From Clostridia bacterium UC5.1-1D2 (lineage in GTDB: Bacteria; Bacillota; Clostridia; Lachnospirales; Lachnospiraceae): a DNA stretch of 58,494 nucleotides. A program made the translations under genes and the position numbers. A model generated the notes under the pieces. That model saw nothing but the letters and a program-made list of their open reading frames with translations. It was not told the origin of the DNA and made no database searches. Of the stretch, positions 50,010 through 58,494 are shown in pieces (the stretch's first letter is position 1; every line of letters starts with the position of its first letter). The DNA is taken from NCBI GenBank assembly GCA_001304855.1, contig BBZN01000026.1:1-58494 (forward strand), read 5' to 3'.

Positions 50010-50523
50010 AATGCTCTCTCAAAAGGCGTGCGCTTCATTGCCATTAACAACGGTATCGACATCGCAAACCAGCAGGACAGCGACTTCACCCCGTTTTTGA
50101 ACATCATCAACGAGTGGTATGCGAAAGACCTTTGAAGCGCGGCAAGACCACTATGTTTGCTCCACTTCAAGGCTGAGAGGGAAAGTGAGTGGCCCGACGC
50201 ATTTTATCCGCGCCGTTGTTTTGGAACAAGGGGTATTGGCTCATATGCGGCTTGTGATTGCCTGTGTGTCTACCCACGGGGAACGTTTGGCAAGCTATGG
50301 GCGCAAGGCAGAAAGCCGACGCAAAAGGGGAACTCCCGGCAAAGCGGCGGCAAGCCACGCAAGGGGAACGGCGCATTGAAGAACTTGACCGATTATTTAA
50401 GCGTATTTACGAAGATAACGCTAACGAAAAACTTTCCCACAGCAGATTGACATTTCCTATGACCTTGCGGGGATACTCCCCGCGCCCTTGCTGAGTGACC
50501 TGTCAAATGGAGAAACGGCATAG
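50010..50523 (+). pseudogene. Large serine recombinase remnant
   Basis: Two pieces of a TndX/TnpX-type recombinase in order on the plus strand. The first (GVRFIAINNGIDIANQQDSDF, to a stop at 50133) is from the catalytic domain. The second has the zinc-ribbon part (CSTSRLRGKVSGPTHFIRAVVLEQ), then the coiled-coil part RRIEELDRLFKRIYEDNAN and an end DISYDLAGILPAPLL, reaching 50523 across frame changes. The region between them is deleted, so it cannot work. It is probably what remains of the element that brought in the island. Confidence 0.75.
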
Positions 50524-50540
50524 CCGAAGCTACGCCGTTT
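50513..50540. terminator. Terminator hairpin after the recombinase remnant
   Basis: AAACGGCATAGC (50513-50524) pairs with GCTACGCCGTTT (50529-50540) with one mismatch around a CGAA loop, ending in GTTTCCC. Confidence 0.65.
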
Positions 50541-50563
50541 CCCGAAAACATTCCTATGCTGTT

Positions 50564-51875
50564 TTATGAGTGCCGCCCAAAAGGAACTCCTCTTTCCTCC
50601 TGCCGCTCTGAAACCTGTTTAAAGCCCCAGAAGCACCTGCACACTCCCTGGTTCTCATTCCAGACCGTATCAAACTGGCCCGCCGGAACAGGGGATGTCT
50701 CCCTGCCCACTTCAATGGTAAGACTGGGAATTCCCTTTTTGGCGATAGCCCAGTCCTTATAACCCGCCGGATCCAGATTGGCATAATTGGCGTCTGTCGG
50801 ATATCCCGTGACTCTGCTGACCTCGTTTGCAAACGTCTCCGTATCGGTCTTAAGCTGTCCTGTCTGTCCGAAATACCAGTAAATCACGCTTCCCTGGGTG
50901 TGGTAGCTGATGGTTCTCACAAAGGGATATTTCTCTGTCAGCGCCACCATGGCTGCGGTTTCCGGCGCACATGCCACAGAAGTTCCCTTATAATGATCGG
51001 CGCTGGGATGAGCAGGCCCATCGTTATAATTCTCCCACAGAGCATCGAAATTCCTGTTTAAATCGATTCCCTGGGCATTGGACTTCCAACGGCGCAGGTA
51101 TTCCGCCATATCCCCGGCTCCGTCCAGGCGGCTGATCTCCTGAACCATGGCTTTCGTCTCCTCCAGCAGGCAGCCGCTCATTCCCAGCTGCTGATGGATA
51201 CGCCGTCAGGGTTAATCATGGGAACTACGTGAATGGCTTTATTTTTCAGCGCTTCCACATAGGAATCCTTATTTTCAAGAAATTTTACAGTCTGCTTCAT
51301 TACAAGCTGTGTGGACATATATTCTCTGGCATGGATAGAACCTGTTACAAGGAAATGTTCCTCAGCCTCCGGACTGCCTATAATGAGATGCCATATTTTC
51401 CGGCCGTCCGGCGTATCGGTCAGGGAATCCACCGTAATCAACTCCGGATATTTGGCCTGGAGAATTTCTATATCCTGAACCATCTGGTCATACGTGTACA
51501 TCGTCAGTGCAGATTCCACTGTAAGGGGCAGCGCCGCCTTGTCCGTACCATGGGCTTCCGGGTCTGTCTGCGATTCTCTTTCCCGGGTTTCTTCCCCGGC
51601 CGGACTCCCGGCTTTCTCTGTTTCCCCGGCTCTGTCTCACACGCCGCGGTTTTCTCCCCTTGCTCAGCTTTTGTACCTTCAGTCTCCCCGGAAAGGGAGG
51701 CAGGCTCCTCTTTCGCCATAAGGCGGACCGATTCCTCCTCCCTCTTATTGGCCTCCTGTCTCTGTTCTGCCGCTCTCGCCGCCGTTCTGGCTGTGGCATA
51801 GCAAATAATACCCGTACAGAAAACAGCAGTTGAAGCCACTGCGGCGATTCCTGCAACTAAAAGCTTTCTCGACAT
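50564..51875 (-). CDS. Secreted M14 zinc carboxypeptidase
   Basis: About 435 residues. An N-terminal membrane/signal helix (LVAGIAAVASTAVFCTGIICYA), a charged low-complexity linker of ~90 residues, then the M14 domain: zinc ligands in GSIHAREYMS and ISYHTQG, substrate Arg in DLNRNFDALW, and the catalytic Glu in LTIEVG. Frames are broken near 51540 and 51178, and the last ~30 residues may be out of frame. The start at 51875 has GGAGGGGCGTT, 13 bases after the SH3b gene. It probably trims peptidoglycan peptides (gamma-D-Glu-diaminopimelate type). Confidence 0.83.
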
Positions 51876-51888
51876 AACGCCCCTCCAT

Positions 51889-52888
51889 TTAGTAGCTCAG
51901 ATAGGAAGCCAGAGCATATCCGGTGTTTCCATTATAAATGATCTTGTAGAAGCCGTTTCCCGCTGTAGAAATATAGCTCACTGCCGCTCCCAGAGGTATC
52001 TTGGTTATCTCCGATGCAGAGGTGGAATCGCTGGACCTTAAGGTGATAAATTCATCGCAGTTAACCACATACATTGTCGGATAACCGTTCGTGTCCGGCG
52101 TCTCATAGTAATAGGGATCGCTGGACAGGTAGGACGCCAGGGCATACCCTGTCTTTCCATTGAAAATCACTTTGTAAAAACCATTCTCGGCAGTGGAAAC
52201 ATAGCTGACCACAGAACCCAGAGGTATCTTGGTTAACTCGGAGGCGCTGGTGGAAGCGCTGCTGCGCAGAGTGATGAATTCATCACAGTTCACAACGTAC
52301 AGCGTGGTATAATCCGCTGGTACAGGCGCGGCTGTCTCAGGCACATAGGGGGCCGTAGGCGCGGCCGTGGGCATAGGCGCTGTCTCAGGCACAGCTGCCG
52401 TAGTGGGCGCTTCTGTGGGAAGAGTCGCTTCTGTGGCCGCCTCTGCCGCCAATGACGTCCCTTCCGGCTTCCCGGACGGTTCCTCCGTCTCCTCCTCATC
52501 ATCCTCCTCTATCTCTCTGTCAGCCTGGGCCGATGCTTCCTGCCTGCTGCCGGCCTCATTCAACTTCCACAGATAAAAAGCAGTTCCTCCGCCCATAGCC
52601 AGAATCAAAACCAGGCAGATGACTACAAAAGGCATTATGCTCTTTCTTTTTAACCGCTGCAGGCTGAGGCTGCGCCGCCTGTTCAGGCCGTAACGAAGCC
52701 TGGGGCTGCTTAGGCGGCTCTGCCTCTGCCGAAACCCGGGCCTCAGCCGCCTCCCGGGGATGTTCTCCACGCCGGGGCACAGGCGGCTCCTCATGCCGGG
52801 GCCCCTCCGCCGTCTGTTTTGCTCCGCATTTAGGGCAGAATTTTGCATCATCTTTCAGCTGAGTTCCGCACTCACTACACTTTTTCAT
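51889..52888 (-). CDS. Zinc-ribbon membrane protein with two SH3b domains
   Basis: About 333 residues. The zinc ribbon (CSECGTQLKDDAKFCPKCGA) is cytoplasmic, followed by a Pro/Glu/Ala-rich linker, one membrane helix (VVICLVLILAMGGGTAFYLW), an acidic then Thr/Pro/Ala-rich outer stalk, and two nearly identical ~60-residue SH3b repeats (each with VVNCDEFITLRSS and GNTGYALASYL-type ends). A missing base near 52640 breaks the frame. SH3b domains bind wall peptides. The start at 52888 has AGGAGAGGAAGA. In an operon with the M14 peptidase, suggesting joint work on the wall. Confidence 0.82.
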
Positions 52889-52948
52889 TCTTCCTCTCCT
52901 CCATTCCCTGCGTCCCACACACAGGATTATAAATGCAATTCTTTACCA

Positions 52949-52977
52949 ATTATAGCCTATAAAATATCTCTTTGCAA
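52949..52977 (-). promoter_or_regulatory. Promoter of the SH3b-M14 operon
   Basis: Minus-strand TTGCAA (52977-52972) and TATAAT (52954-52949) with a 17-base spacer, 60 bases before the start codon. Confidence 0.7.
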
Positions 52978-52978
52978 T

Positions 52979-54351
52979 CTATTGACATCCAATTTTCAGC
53001 AAATCACTGCCGCCCTGCCGAGCTGCGCCCCCCAGTATCCTCCTGGCATGTACGGCCGATATGCAGGCGGCTGCCAACTCGGCAAGCACAAAAGACAGCC
53101 ACACCCCGTCCAGCCCCATAACCTTTGGAACTAAAAGAGCCAGCGGCACAATCCCAAGAAATCCCCGGACAGCTGAAATTCCAAACGCTTTCTTTGTCTC
53201 TGCCACCGCGCTTAAAAAAGCGGCGGTGACAATATTCACCCCTGCCAACAGGAATCCTGCAAAGTATATCTGAATCCCCCTTTTTGCTATGGAAACCAGA
53301 CCCTTGTTTCCCTCGCTGTTAAACAGGGCGATGATCTCCTCCGCCCGGCGGTTCACCGCAAAGTATATAACCGCAGCCAGCGCCAGACTGAGAACCAGGC
53401 CATACCACATGACCTGTTTAAGCATGGCTTCATCCCCCAGACCGCAGCCCTGGCTGGCAAGGGGCTGGATTCCCTGGGCAATTCCTGTAAATACAGCCAC
53501 AGCCACCAAAGCCATATTTGCTACAATTCCGTAGGCGGCCACCCCTGTATTCCCCGCCAGCCCCAGTATCACAAGGTTAAAGACCATGAGGACCACTCCG
53601 GAGGACACTTCTGTAATAAAGGACGACACGCCGGGGCCGGCCACCTCCCTTACATTCCTGAGGCTTATTCTGCACAGAGTAAAATGAAGTCCGTGTTTCT
53701 TCCTGAGAAAATGTCCCCAGAGAACGGCCATACTGATAACCGGCGCCAGACCTGTGGCGAAAGCAGCGCCAAACATTCCCATGGACAGAGGAAACATAAA
53801 CACATAATCCAAAATAATATTGGACAGGCTTCCGGCTATCATTGCCGCCATAGACCGTCTTGGATTTCCATCATTTCTCACAAAGGCCAGCAATGTATTG
53901 TTCATAATAAAGCAGGGGGCAAAGCAGAGAATCACCCTCAGGTAAACTGTAGTCAGTTCTGCCGTATCTCCGTCTGCTCCCAGGATGCCTGAGAGCACGC
54001 CCGGAAGAAAGATACCTGCAGCCAGAAACAGCAGCCCTGCGGCCAGACTCAATGTTACCGTCTTTGAAAACACCCTGCTTCCCTCCGGCTTATTGTCCTG
54101 ATACCTGAAGATAGAATACCGCGTGGCGCCGCCGATTCCCAGCATAAGCCTGTTGCATTGATAACGCTGTAAATGGAGATAGCCAGATTCAGGGCTGCCA
54201 GTCCCCTTGTTCCCAGAGCCTTTGATACAAAATAGGTATCTGCCAGAATATAACAGGACAGACCGATCATGCCTGACACATTCAGGGTCACGTACCGTAT
54301 AAACGCCCAAACCGTCCCCCGGACCTTGTCCTCGCCTTTACTGTTTTTCAT
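52979..54351 (-). CDS. MATE-family efflux transporter
   Basis: About 457 residues with twelve membrane helices in two halves. The start RYVTLNVSGMIGLSCYILADTYFVSKALG and the middle LAFVRNDGNPRRSMAAMIAGSLSNIILDYVF match the MATE fold (polysaccharide/drug export superfamily). A missing base near 54150 splits the first helices from the rest. It exports cationic drugs or metabolites using a proton or sodium gradient; the substrate is unknown. Confidence 0.87.
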
Positions 54352-54400
54352 ATTGACATTCCTCCGCCTTCGTCATTTTCCCCATATCCATAAAAGAACA

Positions 54401-54451
54401 AAAAAATGCCCGGACACATTCCTTCCAGGACCTAACGGAATATGTTCAGGC
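54401..54451 (-). terminator. Strong terminator after the secreted-protein gene
   Basis: On the minus strand a 15-base stem (GCCTGAACATATTCC with GGAATGTGTCCGGGC, two wobbles and one mismatch) is followed by ATTTTTTT. Confidence 0.85.
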
Positions 54452-54512
54452 ACCGGACTGCCTACCCCGGTGGCAGGACAGCCCTGTTTTCAATCTTATC
54501 TATCGCCGGCCC

Positions 54513-55358
54513 TTACCTGAGGAAATCCCTCCGGTTCCGGGCCGTATTCTCGGTTCCCTGAAGCATAATATCTGTGATATCACCCTCCTCCTCCTGCCAG
54601 CAGTGGTAATTCATGGCCAGCTGTTGCATTGCGTTCCACTCATCTACATAATTCTCATAGGATCGCCGCGCCCCTTCGTCGGTATATGTATTTCCCCCGT
54701 CATACCTGAGCATTCGTATTCGGAATTCACCGTATGGAAGAAGATCTTCCGTTGGACTGATCTCAAACAGCCGTGAAAAGGCGGCATAGTCGTGATTCAG
54801 GGACGCGCCGTCAAAGGTAAAGACGCTTTTCTTAAATTCGGACTGCATGCTGCTTTCCACAAGCAGGGCCTTTTCGTTGGTTTTATATGTAATGCTGCCG
54901 ATACTGTACCAGATATCATCCGATACCAGGCTGCCGTTGCTGTAGGCGTATATCTCCAGATATCCCATGTATCCTCCGGGCGCTCTTGAATACAGCAGCT
55001 CCTCCACCCCATCCTGGTTGATATCCAGAAGATAAAAACTGCCGTCCTCGTCCTTCTCCCTATCAGCCAGAAGCCGGTTGTAGGCGGCTATAGCCATGCT
55101 GTTTCTCTCGGCGGCCCACTGGCCGGCATCCGCCGCAGCCTTCTCCTCACCGGGTTCTCCCTCGCTCTGCCCGCTTCTCCCGGACCTGCACCGCCTCTCT
55201 GTCCTGAATCCGCCGCCTTAGGAGCCTCCGCCGCCGTCCCCTCCCCCGGTCTTTTGAGCCCCCGGCTGGGAATTTGCAGCCAGGCTTGTGAATGCTCCCG
55301 CCGCCAGAAATCCCATGATGATTCCAACAAGTACGCTTCCTTTCCTGCCTCTTATCAT
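54513..55358 (-). CDS. Secreted hypothetical protein with calcium-loop motif
   Basis: About 280 residues. A signal peptide (GSVLVGIIMGFLAAGAFTSLAA), a Gly/Ala/Glu-rich low-complexity stretch, then a globular domain from MAIAAYNRLLADREKD. DINQDGVEELLY is an EF-hand-like loop as in VCBS/FG-GAP proteins, so calcium binding is likely. Frames are broken near 55215 and 55150. The start at 55358 has GAGGGAGAATACAT. It is a family of exported proteins in gut Clostridia without known role. Confidence 0.65.
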
Positions 55359-55541
55359 ATGTATTCTCCCTCATCTATATGAATGACATTACAGGGCCGC
55401 GCCATACCCCCATTTCCCAAAACAGGGAAGTTGTATGCTGCCTGCAAGGTTATACTGCGGAAAGTGTTAAAAAACCCACGCCTGGAAAATCAGAGCCGGG
55501 TCACGTTTTTATTATACAGTCAGGTCTGTAAAATGACAAGC

Positions 55542-55577
55542 AAAACAGGCGCCCCTCTTTCCAAAAGACAAGCGCCC
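55542..55577 (-). terminator. Terminator of the nrdDG operon
   Basis: Minus-strand GGCGC...TCTTT-TGG-AAAGA...GCGCC followed by TGTTTT, 20 bases after the nrdG stop. The rest of 55359-55541 shows no gene. Confidence 0.75.
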
Positions 55578-55597
55578 GTCCATATAACCGCTTTCAA

Positions 55598-56130
55598 TTA
55601 TCCTTCTCCGGCCAGCTTCCACGGCAGTACCTGCCCGGCCGCCAGAGACGCCTTCATATCTATGATCCTCTGGTTGAAGGAGCCCCGGAAAGGAAGGCTT
55701 ATATCCTTAAGCTCTTCTACAAACCTGCCGTCCACCAGCACATCGATCATAGACAACAGCTCGTCTGTGACCTCACATCTGGCCCGGCTCTCCTCCAGCA
55801 GCTCCCTGTCCAGGGTGTAACCGGTATAGCACCAGATATCCTTCTGGGGATACTTCTCCCTCACCCTTCTCACAAACTTTACCAGCGCCCTCTGATTCTC
55901 CTGCTCAAAGGGCTCTCCCCCAGAAGGGAGAGCCCGTTAATATAGTCCGGCTCCAGAGCTTTCAAAATCTCCTCCTCCGTCTCCGGTGTAAAAGGCCTGC
56001 CGTACTCAAAATCCCAGGCCTCCCGGTTAAAGCAGTTCCTGCATCTGTGTGTACACCCCGACACAAACAGAGAGACTCTTACGCCCTCACCGTTTGCAAT
56101 GTCGCATTTCTTGATCGTCCCGTAGTTCAT
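55598..56130 (-). CDS. nrdG: Anaerobic ribonucleotide reductase activating protein
   Basis: About 177 residues. A radical-SAM enzyme that places the glycyl radical on NrdD. The cluster motif is in VSGCTHRCRNCFN, and LGGEPFE-type and CYTGYT motifs follow. A missing base near 55915 splits the frame. The ATG at 56130 comes one base after the nrdD stop, so translation is coupled. Confidence 0.92.
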
Positions 56131-56131
56131 C

Positions 56132-58289
56132 CTATAAATGAAGCACCCTTTCCTTTATCTCCTGGGTTCTGCCCTGGTTCCAGAACTGGGTTCCGATGTA
56201 ACCGCAGGTCCTGCGCGCCACGTTCAGCTTGTTCTCGTCCTGTTGCCGCACTTGGGGCACTCCCAGACCAGCTTGCCGCCTTCGTCCGTTACAATCTTAA
56301 TCTCCCCGTCAAAGCCGCACTCCTGGCAGTAATCGCTCTTTGTGTTCAGCTCTGCATACATAATATTGTCGTAGATATACCGGATAATCTGCAACACAGC
56401 AGGCAGGTTGCCCTGCATATTCGGCACCTCCACATAACTGATGGCGCCGCCTGTGGACAGGGCCTGGAACTGTGATTCAAATTTCAGCTTTGCAAAGGCG
56501 TCGATCTCCTCGGACACATTCACATGATAGCTGTTCGTAATATAGCTTCTGTCTGTAACACCCTCCACCATTCCAAACCGCTTCTGGAGGCATTTTGCAA
56601 ACTTGTAGGTAGTGCTCTCAATAGGGGAACCGTAAATGCTGAATCCAATATTGGTTTCCTCCTTCCAGCGGTTACATGCCTTGTTCATATACTCCATAAC
56701 CTCCAGGGCAAAGGGTGTCGCCTCAGGATCGGTATGGGATTTGCCGGTCATATACTTCACGCACTCATAAAGGCCTGCATATCCCAGGGAGATGGTGGAA
56801 TAACCGCCGTAAAGGAGTTTATCGATGGTTTCTCCCTTTTTAAGCCGGGCCAATGCGCCGTTTTGCCAGAGAATGGGCGCAGCGTCCGAGAGAGTTCCCT
56901 TCAGCCGGTTATGCCTGCACATCAGCGCCCGGTAGCACAGATCCAGACGCTCGTCAAAAATCTTCCAGAACGTATCCTTATCCCCTCCTGAGGACAGGGC
57001 CACGTCCACCAGATTGATGGTCACAACTCCCTGGTTAAACCGCCCGTAGAACTGGTACGTTCCCTTCTCATTCTTCCATGGGCTTAAGGCGCTGCGGCAC
57101 CCCATCACAGGGAAGCAGTTGCCCTCCTTCAGCTCCATCATTTTCTTCTCGGAAATGTAATCGGGAACCAGGCGCTTGGCCGTACACCTGGCTGCCAGCT
57201 CCGTCAGATAATAATACTCCGTTCCTTCATTTACATTGTCCTCCTCCAGCACGTATATCAGCTTTGGAAATGCCGGTGTGATCCAGACCCCGGCTTCATT
57301 CTTCACCCCCTGATAACGCTGTTTTAAGGTCTCCTCTATAATCATGGACAGGTCTTTTTTCTCCTGCTCATTTTTCGCCTCATTGAGGTACATAAACACG
57401 GTAAGGAACGGGGCCTGTCCATTGGTTGTCATCAATGTAATCACCTGGTACTGTATGGTCTGGACGCCTTTGATGACCTCCTGGCGGAGACGCTTCTCCA
57501 CCACCTGGTTGATAACCTCCTCAGAAGGAGTGCAGCCGAACACCCTGACCTCCTCCAGCACCTCGCCCCGGATCTTCTTTCTGGACACCTCCACAAAGGG
57601 AGCCAGATGAGCCAGGCTGATGCTCTGTCCGCCGTACTGGTTGCTGGCTACCTGGGCGATAATCTGGGTGGCGATATTGCAGGCTGTGGAAAAGCTGTGG
57701 GGCTTCTCAATCCTGGTCTCGCTGATAACCGTACCGTTCTGAAGCATGTCCTCCAGATTAACCAGATCGCAGTTGTGCATATGCTGGGCGTAGTAATCGG
57801 AATCATGGAAATGAATGATTCCCTCCTTGTCCGCCTCCACAACATCCTGAGGCAGCAGAAGGCGCTTGGTTAAATCCTTGCTCACCTCGCCTGCCATATA
57901 GTCGCGCTGGACGCTGTTAACCGTAGGATCTTGTTTGAATTCTCCTGCTTAACGTCCTCGTTATTACATTCAATCAGCGAAAGAATACGGTTGTCGGTGG
58001 TATTGGCCTTGCGAATCAGGGAACGCTGGTAGCGGTAGCGCACGTAATCCTTTGCCAGATCAAAAGCGCCTGTGGCCATAATCTGGTTCTCCACCATATC
58101 CTGGATCTCCTCCACAGATACAGCCCGGTTTAACTTGTCGCACCTATACCCCACATAGTCTGCAATCTCCCGTATCTGTTCCAGGCTCAGCTTGTTTTTG
58201 TCGGACACCTGATTGGCCTTGGACACGGCCACTATGATTTTCTGGATGTCAAAGTCTTCTTCTGCACCATTTCTCTTGATAATTCTCAT
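56132..58289 (-). CDS. nrdD: Anaerobic ribonucleoside-triphosphate reductase
   Basis: About 719 residues. It reduces NTPs to dNTPs without oxygen. The N-terminal ATP-cone (MRIIKRNGAEEDFDIQKI) is the allosteric site; the core has FHDSDYYAQHMHNCDLVNLED and MGCRSALSPW. The C-terminal zinc site (CQECG ... CPKCG) precedes the glycyl radical motif RRTCGYIG. Frames are broken near 57925 and 56240. AAGGAG precedes the ATG. The promoter region carries two 16-base palindromes, one NrdR-like. Confidence 0.95.
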
Positions 58290-58372
58290 TCCCCATATGC
58301 TCCTTCTGTTTATGTTTGTTTATGTATTAAATATGCGGTAAATAAAGCATATCACAAAACTAAATCAAACTC

Positions 58373-58417
58373 TGTTGCTTGTGCAACAGTATAGAATTTT
58401 ACCACTAAATGTAGTGG
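58373..58417 (-). promoter_or_regulatory. Pair of palindromes before nrdD (NrdR-type)
   Basis: CCACTA-AATG-TAGTGG (58402-58417) matches the 16-base NrdR box pattern. A second perfect palindrome TGTTGC-TTGT-GCAACA (58373-58388) has its centre 29 bases away, about three helical turns, as in paired NrdR boxes, though its bases fit the consensus poorly. A minus-strand TATACT lies between them. Confidence 0.6.
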
Positions 58418-58494
58418 CTTGCAATAGGCAAATACATGATAAAGTGCTTTATATGTTAAAAATTTTCTCTGTTCCTATGAAATATCTAAATAAG

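Overview
The window looks like chromosome from an anaerobic gut-type Clostridia, most likely a Lachnospiraceae. This is inferred from gene content: oxygen-independent ribonucleotide reductase NrdDG, CarD-family and RpiR regulators, DUF4860 pilin-like proteins, NEW3-domain ABC accessory genes and strong AGGAGG-type ribosome binding sites. About three quarters of the genes lie on the minus strand. A dominant caveat is base quality. I count roughly 50 single-base frameshifts, about one per kb, usually in short homopolymers. They hit obligate genes (carA, carB, ispF, rlmB, nrdD) as often as accessory ones. I therefore read the broken frames as sequencing indels and annotate each gene over its whole extent, giving the break positions.

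Layout. 1-5.2 kb: an accessory stretch with small unknown proteins, an M15 cell-wall peptidase, a phage Rha-type regulator, a cystatin-like small protein and an XRE regulator. 5.3-10.7 kb: a two-component system beside an ABC transporter operon with a secreted, membrane-anchored NEW3 protein; an 11-bp-spaced direct repeat at the operon promoter suits the adjacent OmpR-type regulator. 10.9-11.9 kb: L-lactate dehydrogenase. 12-17.4 kb: a type IV pilus-like cluster (PilT-type ATPase with a duplicated N-terminal domain, PilC-type platform, four pilin-like proteins, a secreted transglutaminase). This cluster follows the rlmB-mrnC-cysS block; ispF, a lipid kinase and two tRNA genes (Val, Met) come next. 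22-28 kb: an unknown gene, a YbaK deacylase, and a fructose PTS operon (fruK-fruA) with an RpiR regulator and matching operator-like palindromes. 28-40.7 kb: PAP2 protein, glycosyltransferase, CPBP protease, carbamate kinase, CarD, carAB, an AraC/EamA/DUF2000 group and a peptidoglycan-binding protein.

40.7-50.5 kb is a visibly AT-richer island. It holds a bacterial caspase gene, a truncated IS256-type transposase, a complete type I restriction-modification locus ordered hsdM-hsdS-prrC-hsdR, a small HTH gene and the wreck of a large serine recombinase. The ATPase between hsdS and hsdR is a close match in motif layout to the anticodon nuclease PrrC, and HsdS carries TAEL-type spacer repeats typical of type IC enzymes. 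The locus therefore reads as restriction backed up by tRNA cleavage when restriction is blocked.

50.5-58.5 kb: an operon for a zinc-ribbon/twin-SH3b membrane protein and an M14 carboxypeptidase, a MATE exporter, a lipoprotein-sized secreted protein, and nrdD-nrdG under two 16-bp palindromes, one matching NrdR boxes. No CRISPR array or rRNA gene was seen.
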